Shown: positions 1-9,201 of the stretch, one piece after another
How the letters are laid out: the number at the start of each line of letters is the position of its first letter
How positions within the stretch are numbered: position 1 is the stretch's first letter
From: Sphingomonas sp. 8AM
Lineage (GTDB): Bacteria > Pseudomonadota > Alphaproteobacteria > Sphingomonadales > Sphingomonadaceae
NCBI RefSeq assembly: GCF_902506455.1
Contig: NZ_LR733844.1
Coordinates: 1,372,223-1,436,222 of the forward strand
Length of the DNA: 64,000 bases
Reading direction: 5' to 3'
Notes under the pieces: generated by a model
What the model was told of the DNA's origin: nothing
The model's input: the letters and a program-made list of their open reading frames with translations, nothing else
Databases searched by the model: none
Made by a program: the position numbers and the translations under genes

Positions 1-1
1 C

Positions 2-1543
2 GGCGTCCACGCGGTCGCGCTGCTCAGCCTCGCGGTCGCCACGCTGCACTTCACCGGAATGGCGGCGATGCAGATCACGGTGCTGCGGCTGGGCGACGGC
101 CTGTCCAACCTGACGATGGGCGCGCTGGCGGTCACCACCACCGTCGCGACCTGCATCATCGTCGGCTGCGCAGCGATCAGCGCGCTGATCGACGGCCATA
201 CCCAGAGTGAGTCCTACCGTCGGCTGCGGCAGATGGCGATGCACGACGGGCTGACCGATCTGCCCAACCGCACCAGCTTCATCGCCGAACTGGAGCAGCG
301 CTTCCTCATCCATGGCGGCTATGCGTGCATGGCGGTGGTGATGCTGGACCTGTCGCGGTTCAAGGTCGTCAACGACACCTATGGCCATCAGGCCGGCGAC
401 CAGTTGCTCGTTGCGCTCGCCGCGCGGCTCGCGGCCCAGCTCGAACCCGGCGAGCTGATCGCGCGACTGGGCGGCGACGAGTTCGCGGCGGTCGTGTCCT
501 ACGACGATGCCGACGATCTCGCGCGGTTCCTCGACCGCGTCCGGACCGCGTTCGACGCGCCGTTCGTCTTCGAGCGGTTCACCGCCTCGATCGGCGCGAA
601 CATCGGCGTCGCGCTGGCGGTTCACGACGGGTTCGACGCCGACGCGCTGCTCGCCAAGGCCGATCTGGCGATGTACCGGGCGAAATCGGCGCATTCCACC
701 AAGCCGTGCTTCTACGACGCGCAGATGGACGACGCCGTGCGCGAGCGACGCGAGCTGGTCGCCGATCTGCGCAAGGCGCTGGATGGCGCGGCGTTCGAGC
801 TGCATTATCAGGTGCAGGCGGCAATCCCGTCGGGCGAGATCACCGGCTATGAGGCGCTGATCCGCTGGCCGCACCAGACACGGGGCATGGTGCCCCCGGC
901 GTTGTTCATCCCGCTGGCCGAGAAAAGCGGTGACATCGTGCCGCTGAGCATCTGGATCCTGCGCCAGGCCTGTTTTGAAGCCGCCTTGTGGCCGAACCGT
1001 TATCCGGTCGCCGTCAACCTGTCGCCCGTGCATCTCGCCGATCCGCGACTGATCGAAACGGTGCGCGCCGCGCTCGCCGATAGCGGGCTTCCCCCGGAAC
1101 GCCTGTCGCTCGAGCTGACCGAAAGCGCGATCATCCACGACCGCCGCTTCGCGCTCGCACAGCTCAAGGCGCTGAAGGAAATGGGGATTGGCATCGCGCT
1201 CGATGATTTCGGCGTCGGCTATTCCTCGCTCGACGTCCTGCGGTCCTTTCCCTTCGACCGCATCAAGCTCGACGCGTCGTTCGTCGCCGAGATCGAGCAT
1301 GACGATCAGGCGGTCTCGATCCTGCGCTCGGTCGCAGCACTCGGCGTGACGCTGAACATGCCGGTGCTCGCCGAGGGCGTCGAGGAGGCGGCGCAACTGG
1401 CGATCGTCATGCGCGAGGGATGTTCGGCGATCCAGGGCTATCTGATCGGCAAGCCATCCCGCGCGCTCGCCGATCCCGCGCAGGTGCGCCGCACGATGTC
1501 GCTCAAACCGCGGGAGATCGTCGCCGGTGCCGGGGGCGGCTGA
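2..1543 (+). CDS. MHYT-GGDEF-EAL cyclic-di-GMP protein (5' end outside window)
   Basis: Predicted bifunctional diguanylate cyclase/phosphodiesterase that would set c-di-GMP levels at the inner membrane. The reading frame is open from base 2, so the gene starts upstream of the window. The first residues end in HFTGM, like the repeated signature of the MHYT membrane sensor, and are followed by one clear membrane helix. The GGDEF domain keeps its active site (RLGGDEF), but I see no RxxD inhibitory site just upstream of it. The EAL domain keeps EAL in GYEALIRW, the ELTES glutamate, DDFGVGYSS and the IKLD and LAEGVE motifs, so phosphodiesterase activity is plausible. Whether both activities operate is unknown. 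The C-terminus at base 1543 is complete. Confidence 0.93.
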   Translation, partial: GVHAVALLSLAVATLHFTGMAAMQITVLRLGDGLSNLTMGALAVTTTVATCIIVGCAAISALIDGHTQSESYRRLRQMAMHDGLTDLPNRTSFIAELEQRFLIHGGYACMAVVMLDLSRFKVVNDTYGHQAGDQLLVALAARLAAQLEPGELIARLGGDEFAAVVSYDDADDLARFLDRVRTAFDAPFVFERFTASIGANIGVALAVHDGFDADALLAKADLAMYRAKSAHSTKPCFYDAQMDDAVRERRELVADLRKALDGAAFELHYQVQAAIPSGEITGYEALIRWPHQTRGMVPPALFIPLAEKSGDIVPLSIWILRQACFEAALWPNRYPVAVNLSPVHLADPRLIETVRAALADSGLPPERLSLELTESAIIHDRRFALAQLKALKEMGIGIALDDFGVGYSSLDVLRSFPFDRIKLDASFVAEIEHDDQAVSILRSVAALGVTLNMPVLAEGVEEAAQLAIVMREGCSAIQGYLIGKPSRALADPAQVRRTMSLKPREIVAGAGGG

Positions 1544-1570
1544 TCCGCCCGCCCCCGTCCCGGCCGGCGC

Positions 1571-2296
1571 TTACATGTCCGCCGCGGTCGGCCGGACGAT
1601 CACCTCGTTGATGTCGACGCCGGCGGGCTGTTCCAGCGCGTAGCGGACCGCGCGCGCGATCGCATCGGGGGTCAGCGCCTTCTTCCGCCACCCGGTCAGC
1701 GCGGTCGCGACCGCGGGATCGGTGATGTCGTGGCCGAGTTCGGTGGCGACGACGCCCGGCGAGATCAGCGTCGCGCGGATCTCGTCATGCTCCTGCCGCA
1801 AGCCCTCGGTAATGGCGCGCACGGCATGTTTGGTGCCGCAGTAGACGGCGGCGGTCGGCACCACGATGTGCGCCGCGACCGAGGCGACGTTGACGATGTG
1901 CCCGTCACCGCGCGCAACGAACCGCGGCAGCACCGCGGCGATACCGTTGAGGACGCCGTGGATATTGACGTCGATCATCCGCTTCCATTCCTCGCGCTTC
2001 AGCGCGGCGAGCGGCGAAAGCGGCATGACACCGGCGTTGTTGACCAGCACGTCGATGCGGCCGAACCGCGCCTCGGCGGCGTCCGCGAACGCCGCGACAT
2101 CCGCCCCGTCGGTGACGTCGAGTTCGCGCCACGCGACCGCGTCGCCAAGCTCTTCGGCCAGCGCCTGCAGCCGCGCGCCGCGACGCGCGCCGATGAAGAG
2201 CCGTGCCCCGGCCGCCGCGAGTTCGCGCACCGTCGCCGCGCCGATCCCGCTCGACGCGCCGGTAACGAGGACGACCTTGTCGATGCTTCCTGCCAT
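1571..2296 (-). CDS. Short-chain dehydrogenase/reductase (SDR)
   Basis: Classical SDR of 241 residues. It has the TGASSGIG cofactor motif near residue 12, the NNAG motif near residue 86, and a catalytic Ser followed by YCGTK (YxxxK) near residue 150. These fit an NAD(P)-dependent alcohol/carbonyl oxidoreductase of unknown substrate. The start at 2296 is chosen because an AGAGGAA ribosome site lies just upstream; longer upstream starts would run into the divergent promoter region. The gene is divergent from the AraC-type regulator at 2433 with about 136 bases between them, an arrangement in which the regulator often controls the oxidoreductase. That link is inference. Confidence 0.92.
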   Translation of the reverse strand: MAGSIDKVVLVTGASSGIGAATVRELAAAGARLFIGARRGARLQALAEELGDAVAWRELDVTDGADVAAFADAAEARFGRIDVLVNNAGVMPLSPLAALKREEWKRMIDVNIHGVLNGIAAVLPRFVARGDGHIVNVASVAAHIVVPTAAVYCGTKHAVRAITEGLRQEHDEIRATLISPGVVATELGHDITDPAVATALTGWRKKALTPDAIARAVRYALEQPAGVDINEVIVRPTAADM

Positions 2297-2432
2297 GATG
2301 ATTTCCTCTGCTTCGGGTGACGGTCCGCAAATGGTGGCGCCGGGCGGCGGAGCGGTAGCGCGATCGTCCGAACGCCTTGCCCGATCCTCCAGAACCGGCG
2401 CTGTTCGCTTGCACGCGCAACGCGAACGAGGA

Positions 2433-3341
2433 ATGACGATCGCCATGGAACGGATCAGCGAACTGGCCGCGATCATCGATCGCCACGTAGAGGGAACCGG
2501 GATCTGTGCGACGGCGATGCCGCACGTGTCGTTGATCCGTGCCGACCACCCGAGCACGCCGACACCGGCGGTCTACGAGGCGTCGCTTTGCCTGATCGCC
2601 CAGGGATCGAAGCGCGTCTCGCTCGGCGGCGAGAGCCTCGTCTACGACGCCGCGCATTACCTCATCGTGTCGGTCGACCTGCCGCTGGTCGGTCATGTGA
2701 CCGAGGCGTGTCCCGAACGCCCCTATCTGTGCTGCAAGATCGATCTCGATCCCGCGCTGCTCGCCGATCTGATCGTCGCCGAGGGTGGCGCGGTGCCGCG
2801 TACCGACCTGCCGGTGCTGGGCGTCTACCCCGGCGACCCGCATCTGATCGACGCCGCCTGCCGGCTGGTCGGACTGCTCGACCAGCCCGATGCGATCCGC
2901 GCGCTGGCGCCGCTGATCGAGCGCGAGATCCTGTACCGGCTGCTCACGGGACCGCACGGGCCGATGCTCCGCCACGTCGCGACCGCGGGCAGCCACCTCC
3001 ATCAGGTCAGCCGCGCGATCGCCGCGATCCGCCGCCGCTTCGATGCACCGATCCGCATCGACGAGGTCGCCGCCGAAGCGGGCATGAGCCCGTCGTCGCT
3101 GCACGCGCATTTCAAGGCGATCACGCGCATGACACCGCTCGAATATCAGAAGCAGCTGCGTCTGCAGGAAGCGCGGCGCCTGATGCTCGCCGGCGGCGCC
3201 AGCGCGGGCACCGCCGGGTTTACGGTCGGCTATGAGAGTTCGTCGCAGTTCAGCCGCGAATATCGCCGCCTGTTCGGCGCCCCGCCCCGTCAGGACATCG
3301 AGCGGCTGCAATCCGCCGTGGCGCCGGCGCTGGCGCTCTAG
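2433..3341 (+). CDS. AraC-family transcriptional regulator
   Basis: About 302 residues. The N-terminal half matches the AraC_N (PF06719) type found in regulators paired with SDR and aldo/keto genes; the motif YEASLCLIAQGSKRV is characteristic. The C-terminal third carries the two AraC helix-turn-helix units, including DEVAAEAGMSPSSLHAHFK and the second unit ending SSQFSREYRRLFG. The start is uncertain: GAGGA lies almost against the ATG at 2433, and an ATG at 2445 has a more usual spacing. It probably controls the divergent SDR gene at 1571-2296 (inferred from layout only). Confidence 0.9.
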   Translation: MTIAMERISELAAIIDRHVEGTGICATAMPHVSLIRADHPSTPTPAVYEASLCLIAQGSKRVSLGGESLVYDAAHYLIVSVDLPLVGHVTEACPERPYLCCKIDLDPALLADLIVAEGGAVPRTDLPVLGVYPGDPHLIDAACRLVGLLDQPDAIRALAPLIEREILYRLLTGPHGPMLRHVATAGSHLHQVSRAIAAIRRRFDAPIRIDEVAAEAGMSPSSLHAHFKAITRMTPLEYQKQLRLQEARRLMLAGGASAGTAGFTVGYESSSQFSREYRRLFGAPPRQDIERLQSAVAPALAL

Positions 3342-3357
3342 CCGCGCTTCCGCTCCG

Positions 3358-5007
3358 TCAACCGAGCAGGATGCGGCGCGCCGGCCCTTCCGGATCGTCG
3401 ACCATCCGGCTGTTGACGTCGAAGACCATCGTCTGACAGCGGACCGGGTCGCTCGGCGCCCAGGCCAGCGACGGCTGGCCCGGGTTGCCCGTCCGCGCGA
3501 AGCTCGCCCACGCCGTCGCCATCGTCCGGCCGAGCCGCTGCGCGTCCGCGCCGTTGCCCGTGCCCTGCGCACAACGCGCGACATTGTCGAAGCAGAACGC
3601 GAGGTCGGCGGTGTGCCATGCCCCCGCCACCCCGCCGAGTTGCGGCGACTGGAACTGGAACAGATACTGGTAGACCGGCGCCCCGCCCTGCGCATGCTTC
3701 AGCCGCACCATGTCCTGCACGCGGTTGCGGTTCGCCAGCCCCTGCACGCCATAGGCGAGCGTGCGGACGCTTTTCTCCGGATGGGCCACCTTCATGGCGG
3801 CGATCAGCCGGTCGGCCTTGGCAGCCCCCATCTGCTTCGTCAGGTCGGCGCGCCATTGCGGCTCCGGCGGGTTATAGCCCCAGCGCATCCCCTCCTCGCT
3901 GGTGTTGCCGACCATGAACGGCACGTCGCGCGACACCGCCGGCGCGACCTCGGAAAAGGAGCGCACGTCGATGACGCGACCGTCGAGGGTCGGGTTCCAG
4001 CCGACCCGCGGCGTCATCGCCGGGCCCATCGGACCACGCGGGCCGTTGATCTCGTCCGCCAGCGCGTTGCCGGCCTCGAACAACGGCTTCCAGTCGATCT
4101 TCTGAAGCGCGGCGATGTCGGTGCTGCCGATCCCGAGCCGCTGCAGCAGCCGTTTGGCGAAATCGCGCGACTGTTCGGCGTCGGGTAGCGCCCCGCCCCC
4201 GCCCGACTGTGCCGCGGCGCGGTGGATCAGCCCCTTGCCGCTCCGCATGCCGAGCAGCGTGGTCACCTTCGATCCGCCGCCCGACTGGCCATAGATCATC
4301 ACCTTGTCTGGATCCCCGCCGAACCGCCCGATATTCTCCTGCACCCAGCGCAGCGCGGCGGTACAGTCGGTCATGCTGACGTTGACCGACTCCTCATAGG
4401 CAGCCCCGCCGACATCCCGCAGATCGAGGAAGCCGAGCACGTTCAGCCGGTGGTTGAGCGAGACCTGCACGACATCGTGATGCCGCGCCATCTGCGCGCC
4501 ATCGTGCGAGGCGAGTTCATAGGACGAGCCGAAGCTGAACCCGCCGCCGTGGAAATAGACCATCACCGGCCGGTTGCCCGACAGCGACGGCGTCCAGATG
4601 TTGAGCCGCAACATGTCCTCGCCGGGAAAGCCGTCGGTCCATTGTTGCAGGAACGTATGCTCGACGGCGCGGAAGTCGTGGAGCGTCTGTGGGCAATTGG
4701 GGCCGAAGGACAAGGCGTGGAAGTCCTCGGTCCAGCGGCGTGGCGGTTTGGCGGGGAGCCAGCGGTTCTCGCCGCCGGTGTCGGCGCCATAAGGGATGCC
4801 CTTGAACGTATAGACGCCGTCATCGAGATAGCCGCGCACCGGGCCGTATTGCGTGCGCGCCGTCGCGTCGCGAGGCGTCGAACAGGTCCCGCGCGCCGTG
4901 GCACGCCCGTTCACTTCCGCGGCGCGGGCAGCCGGGATCATGAACCCCGCCGCACCGGCCAGCGGCGCGATGAGTGCGTGGCGGCGGTCGATCGATGGAC
5001 CCGGCAT
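3358..5007 (-). CDS. Secreted type-B carboxylesterase
   Basis: A 549-residue carboxylesterase/lipase-family alpha/beta hydrolase that would cleave carboxylic esters. The N-terminus has a twin-arginine-like pair (DRRHAL) followed by a hydrophobic stretch ending AARAAE, so export is likely. The oxyanion-hole motif HGGG lies near residues 153-156 and the nucleophile elbow GQSGG has Ser near residue 242. A GNTSEEG stretch and a HTADLAF stretch supply candidate acid and histidine residues. Length fits the family. The start is supported by an AGGAGAGGGAG ribosome site. The gene converges on the AraC gene, with 16 bases between the stops. Confidence 0.92.
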   Translation of the reverse strand: MPGPSIDRRHALIAPLAGAAGFMIPAARAAEVNGRATARGTCSTPRDATARTQYGPVRGYLDDGVYTFKGIPYGADTGGENRWLPAKPPRRWTEDFHALSFGPNCPQTLHDFRAVEHTFLQQWTDGFPGEDMLRLNIWTPSLSGNRPVMVYFHGGGFSFGSSYELASHDGAQMARHHDVVQVSLNHRLNVLGFLDLRDVGGAAYEESVNVSMTDCTAALRWVQENIGRFGGDPDKVMIYGQSGGGSKVTTLLGMRSGKGLIHRAAAQSGGGGALPDAEQSRDFAKRLLQRLGIGSTDIAALQKIDWKPLFEAGNALADEINGPRGPMGPAMTPRVGWNPTLDGRVIDVRSFSEVAPAVSRDVPFMVGNTSEEGMRWGYNPPEPQWRADLTKQMGAAKADRLIAAMKVAHPEKSVRTLAYGVQGLANRNRVQDMVRLKHAQGGAPVYQYLFQFQSPQLGGVAGAWHTADLAFCFDNVARCAQGTGNGADAQRLGRTMATAWASFARTGNPGQPSLAWAPSDPVRCQTMVFDVNSRMVDDPEGPARRILLG

Positions 5008-5136
5008 GACGTGAACTCCCTCTCCTGCGCCGCATCGCGGTCGCTGCCACGATGGTAGTGCAACCGCCGAAGAATCCTATAGGATATTTGGGTCAGGCGC
5101 TTGTCACTGACATCGTCGTCGAAGGAGAGGATTGCC

Positions 5137-6030
5137 GTGTTGATCGCCCTGTTGCTCGGTCTGGCGCTGCTGACCCCGGTACCGTCACCCCCCGCCCCCC
5201 GTCCGGCGACCGAGACGGGCACCGGCGCCTATCCCGCAATCTATGAGGAGCGCGCGGACCTGCCCGACCATGTCGTGTACCGGCCACGCGATCTGGCGGC
5301 GGTCAGGTCCGGCACGCTCGGCATCTACGTCTTCGGCAATGGCGGATGCGGCGCGGACGGCACGGCGTCGCGCAATCACCTGCTCGAGATCGCCTCGCAC
5401 GGCTATCTCGTCATCGCCTCGGGCACGATCCCGCGTCCCGCGGGGGATGCGCGGGGTGCATCCCCGTCGGGCAAGCTCGCCGCCGCCACGCCGACGCGCG
5501 CACTGACCGACGCGATCGACTGGGCGCAGCGCGAGAATGGCCGCGCCGGCAGCCCCTTTCGCGGCCGGATCGACCCCGGAGCGGTCGCAACCTCGGGATG
5601 GAGCTGCGGCGGGTTGCAGGCGCTGACCGCGGCACAGGACCCGCGCGTGCGCACCGCCGTCATCATGAACAGCGGCTTCTTCCCGGACGGCGCGAACCCG
5701 ATCGCGGGGGTGGTGTCGGACAAGGCGCTGCTCACCGGCCTGCACGGCTCGGTACTCTACGTGCTCGGCGGCCCGACCGACATCGCCGCGGCGAACGGTA
5801 CCGACGATTTCCGGCGCCTCGGCCACCTGCCCGCCGCGCTGGTCAACATCCCCGTCGGCCACGGCGGCACCTATATGCAACCGCACGGCGGCGTGGCGGC
5901 GGAGGTCGTCACCGCCTGGCTGGACTGGCGATTGAAGCAAGACGCGCGCGCCGCGGCGCGCTTCACCGGGCCGGGGTGCGGGTTCTGCGGCGACAGGCGG
6001 CTGACGCTGGAGCGCAAGGGCTTCGACTGA
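5137..6030 (+). CDS. Secreted alpha/beta hydrolase-like protein
   Basis: About 297 residues from a GTG preceded by a strong AAGGAGAGG site. A TTG 36 bases upstream is possible but has no such site. The N-terminus (VLIALLLGLALLTPV) is a signal peptide or anchor. An elbow GWSCG with Ser near residue 156, inside the VATSGWSCGG context, and a late HGG are consistent with a chlorophyllase/dienelactone-hydrolase-like fold. The substrate is unknown. It is transcribed away from the carboxylesterase gene, sharing about 129 bases of intergenic DNA. Confidence 0.82.
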   Translation: MLIALLLGLALLTPVPSPPAPRPATETGTGAYPAIYEERADLPDHVVYRPRDLAAVRSGTLGIYVFGNGGCGADGTASRNHLLEIASHGYLVIASGTIPRPAGDARGASPSGKLAAATPTRALTDAIDWAQRENGRAGSPFRGRIDPGAVATSGWSCGGLQALTAAQDPRVRTAVIMNSGFFPDGANPIAGVVSDKALLTGLHGSVLYVLGGPTDIAAANGTDDFRRLGHLPAALVNIPVGHGGTYMQPHGGVAAEVVTAWLDWRLKQDARAAARFTGPGCGFCGDRRLTLERKGFD

Positions 6031-6111
6031 ACAGGGGGAAGCGAAAAGCCGCCCGCTCGTTGAGCGTCCATGGAAAGGCCCCGGCCTCCCCTAGCGACGG
6101 ATACCAAGACG

Positions 6112-7842
6112 ATGAGCAAGACGATCGCCGATCTGCTGAACGACACCCTGATCGAGGCCGGGGTGGAGCGCATCTGGGGGGTGACCGGCGACAGCCTCAA
6201 CGCCTTCAACGACAGCATGCGCCGCTCCGGCGAGATCGCGTGGATGCATGTCCGCAACGAGGAGGCGGGCGCGTTCGCTGCGGGTGCCGAGGCCGAGGCG
6301 ACCGGCAGACTGGCGGTCTGCGCCGGGAGTTGCGGGCCGGGCAACCTGCACCTCATCAACGGGCTGTACGATTGCCACCGCAATCGCGTGCCGGTGCTCG
6401 CGATCGCCGCGCATATCCCGTCGAGCGAGATCGGGCTGAACTATTTCCAGGAGACGCACCCGACCGAGCTGTTCCGCGAATGCAGCCACTTCTGCGAGAT
6501 GGTGCAGGATGCACGCCAGATGCCCGAGCTGCTCCACCGCGCGATCCGCACCGCGCTCGGGCAGCGCGGCGTCGCGGTACTCGTAATCCCCGGCGACGTC
6601 GCGTTGCAGAAGGCGCCCGAGACGCGCGCCGTCCCCTTCCCCGCGCTCGCGACGCCGCGGCTGGTTCCCGATGACGGCGCGCTGCGGCAGGTCGCCGCGC
6701 TGCTCGCCGACTCGAACGCCGTAACCCTGCTGTGCGGCGCGGGTACCGCGGGCGCGCATGACGAAGTGGTGGCGCTCGCCGCCGCGCTGAAGGCGCCGGT
6801 CGTCCACGCCTATCGCGGCAAGGAATGGATCGAATACGACAATCCCTATGACGTCGGCATGACCGGGCTGATCGGCTTTTCGTCGGGCTATCATGCGATG
6901 ATGGATTGCGACACGCTGCTGATGCTTGGCACCGACTTCCCCTATCGCAACTTCTATCCCGATGCGGCGAAGGTGGTGCAGGTCGATCGCGATCCGGGCG
7001 CGCTGGGGCGGCGCGTGCCGCTCGACCTCGGGGTGGTCGCGGACGTCAGGGAATTCGCGGCACGGCTAACCCCACTGATCGCCGCCGACCGCGACAGCCG
7101 CTTCCTCGATACCGCGCGCGGCCATTATCAAGCGGCGCGCAAGGGGCTGGACGAGCTTGCAACGGCCCGTGATGGCGAAAAGCCGCTCCACCCGCAATTC
7201 GTCGCGGCGACGGTCGATCGCCTCGCCGCCGAAGACGCGGTGTTCACCGCGGATGTCGGCACCCCGGCGGTCTGGGCGGCGCGCTATCTGACCATGAACG
7301 GGCGGCGCCGCCTGATCGGCTCGTTCAATCACGGCTCGATGGCCAATGCGCTGCCGCAGGCGCTCGGCGTACAGGGGGCGTTCCCGGCGCGGCAGGTCGT
7401 CTCGCTGTCGGGCGACGGCGGGCTCGCGATGCTGATGGGCGACATGCTGACGGCGGTGCAGATGTCGCTGCCGATCAAGATCGTCGTCTTCAACAACTCG
7501 ACGCTCGGCTTCGTCGAGATGGAGCAGAAAGCCTCCGGCTATGTCGATGCCAATGTGGCGCTCAAGAACCCCGACTTCGCCGCGATCGCGCGCGAGATGG
7601 GCTATTTCGGCGCGCGCGTGGCACGTTCCGATGCGCTGGAAGATGCGGTGCGCGCCGCGTTCGCGCATGACGGACCGGCGCTGGTCGACGTCGTCACCGA
7701 AGGGCTCGAGCTGATCATGCCGCCAAAGATCCAGGCCGAACAGGCGAAGGGGTTCAGCCTTTACGCGTTGCGGGCGGTGCTCAGCGGCCGCGGCGACGAG
7801 GTGGTTGAACTCGCACGCGCGAACCTGTTCCGATCGTCATGA
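6112..7842 (+). CDS. poxB: Pyruvate dehydrogenase (ubiquinone-type), PoxB-like
   Basis: Thiamine-diphosphate and FAD enzyme that oxidatively decarboxylates pyruvate to acetate and CO2, passing electrons to the quinone pool at the inner membrane. The N-terminal region closely follows E. coli PoxB as I know it (RIWGVTGDSLN, then CAGSCGPGNLHLINGL and AAHIPSSEIG). The ThDP-binding segment GDGGLAMLMGDM ending in NN is present near residues 435-465. Length, 576 residues from the ATG at 6112, matches PoxB (about 572). An in-frame ATG at 6070 lacks family similarity before MSKTIAD. It stands alone before the replicon genes. Confidence 0.93.
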   Translation: MSKTIADLLNDTLIEAGVERIWGVTGDSLNAFNDSMRRSGEIAWMHVRNEEAGAFAAGAEAEATGRLAVCAGSCGPGNLHLINGLYDCHRNRVPVLAIAAHIPSSEIGLNYFQETHPTELFRECSHFCEMVQDARQMPELLHRAIRTALGQRGVAVLVIPGDVALQKAPETRAVPFPALATPRLVPDDGALRQVAALLADSNAVTLLCGAGTAGAHDEVVALAAALKAPVVHAYRGKEWIEYDNPYDVGMTGLIGFSSGYHAMMDCDTLLMLGTDFPYRNFYPDAAKVVQVDRDPGALGRRVPLDLGVVADVREFAARLTPLIAADRDSRFLDTARGHYQAARKGLDELATARDGEKPLHPQFVAATVDRLAAEDAVFTADVGTPAVWAARYLTMNGRRRLIGSFNHGSMANALPQALGVQGAFPARQVVSLSGDGGLAMLMGDMLTAVQMSLPIKIVVFNNSTLGFVEMEQKASGYVDANVALKNPDFAAIAREMGYFGARVARSDALEDAVRAAFAHDGPALVDVVTEGLELIMPPKIQAEQAKGFSLYALRAVLSGRGDEVVELARANLFRSS

Positions 7843-7894
7843 CGATCGCGCCGTCACCCCCAGCCGAAATCCGTCTCGGTCGCAACTTGCCCGA

Positions 7895-7912
7895 CTGAAT
7901 GAATTCTGTCAG
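7895..7912. promoter_or_regulatory. Interrupted palindrome upstream of parA
   Basis: An 18-base interrupted palindrome with CTGA/TCAG ends around a central GAATTC, about 30 bases before the parA start. Partition ATPases with N-terminal helix-turn-helix domains often autoregulate, so this could be the parA operator. The match is short and the role is inference. Confidence 0.3.
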
Positions 7913-7942
7913 GAACGTCAACCAAAAGGTTCAAGGGGCTGT

Positions 7943-9151
7943 ATGTTGGCACAGGATGGTGCAATGCTGTCGCGGATCGGCGAGCTTGCCGAGGCAGGTG
8001 AGCGGATGATCGAGCGGTTGCGGCGCAAGGCGTTTCTGCCCGAAAGCCGCAAGGGGCTCAACGTCCGCTTCGGCATCGCCGAGGCCGCGCAGCTGCTGGG
8101 ATGCTCCACCAACCGCATCCGCATGGCCGAAGAGGATGGCCGGCTCCCCCCTGCCCCGGCTTCGGAAAACGGCCGGCGGCTCGGCTATACCGTCGAGGAG
8201 ATGCTGCGGATGCGCGAGGTGCTCGGCGCCTCCCCGGCGCGCGCGCCGCTCGACGTGCCGGCGATCATCGCGGTGCAGAACTTCAAGGGTGGCGTCGGCA
8301 AATCGACAGTCACCACGCACCTCGCGCACTATTTTGCGGTGCAGGGCTACCGCGTGCTGGTCGTCGATTGCGACAGCCAGGCGACGACCACCACATTGTT
8401 CGGGTTCAACCCGCACTTCAACATCACCCGCGAAGAGACGCTTTACCCGTATCTGTCGATCGACCCGACCCAGGCCGATCTCGATTATGCGATCAGGCCG
8501 ACACCGTGGCCGAACGTTGACCTGATCCCGTCCAACCTCGAGTTGTTCGACGTCGAATATGAGCTGGCCGCGGCGGGCAGCGACGGCGGGTCGGTGCTGG
8601 CGGCGCGCTTTCGCAAGCTGAAACGCGGGCTCGCCGATCTGGCGCGCAATTACGACGTCGTGCTGCTCGATCCGCCACCCGCGCTCGGCACGATCAGCCT
8701 CGCGGTGATGCAGGCGGCGAACGCGCTGCTCGTGCCGCTGGCGGCGACCACGCCCGACTTCTGTTCGACCGTCCAGTTCCTGTCGATGATGGACCAGGTG
8801 CTGCACCAGCTGACCGACGCCGGGATCGAGGTCGATTACCAGTTCGTGCGGCTGATCTGCTCGAAGTTCGACGGCAACGATCCCAGCCATGCGATGGTCC
8901 GCGCGATCATGGAGCAGAGCTTCGGGCCGGCGTTGCTGCCCGTGCCGATCCTCGAATCGGCGGAGATCAGCCATGCGGCGATGCGGATGATGACCATCTA
9001 CGAACTGGAACGTCCGATCGGCACCGCCAAGACCCACAAACGCTGTCGCGCGAACCTCGACGAGGCGCTGCGCCAGGTCGAGCAGCTCGTCCGCCAGAGC
9101 TGGGGCCGTGTCGAGCCGGCGCGCGAGGAGGAGATCATCCGTGCCGCATGA
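7943..9151 (+). CDS. parA: Plasmid partition ATPase ParA (RepA-type, with N-terminal HTH)
   Basis: About 402 residues. Residues 43-95 form a MerR-like helix-turn-helix used in this plasmid family for operator binding. The deviant Walker A motif KGGVGKST sits near residues 115-122, followed by VDCDSQATTT and LLDPPPALG as Walker A' and B regions. With ParB and parS it segregates the replicon to daughter cells. The start is chosen at the ATG with AAGGGG upstream. The frame extends further 5' into poxB without similarity. It lies 50 bases before parB, forming one operon. The size and HTH arrangement are those of repABC-type and chromid partition ATPases. Confidence 0.95.
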   Translation: MLAQDGAMLSRIGELAEAGERMIERLRRKAFLPESRKGLNVRFGIAEAAQLLGCSTNRIRMAEEDGRLPPAPASENGRRLGYTVEEMLRMREVLGASPARAPLDVPAIIAVQNFKGGVGKSTVTTHLAHYFAVQGYRVLVVDCDSQATTTTLFGFNPHFNITREETLYPYLSIDPTQADLDYAIRPTPWPNVDLIPSNLELFDVEYELAAAGSDGGSVLAARFRKLKRGLADLARNYDVVLLDPPPALGTISLAVMQAANALLVPLAATTPDFCSTVQFLSMMDQVLHQLTDAGIEVDYQFVRLICSKFDGNDPSHAMVRAIMEQSFGPALLPVPILESAEISHAAMRMMTIYELERPIGTAKTHKRCRANLDEALRQVEQLVRQSWGRVEPAREEEIIRAA

Positions 9152-9201
9152 TCTTTCCTACATCGCATCGTTCCTTCTATGTTCCGCGGTGGAGGTGAGT
9201 C

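Noticed and set aside
1905..3695. A 596-codon minus-strand frame across the AraC gene
   Set aside because: Arg-rich shadow of the SDR and AraC genes, with no motif.
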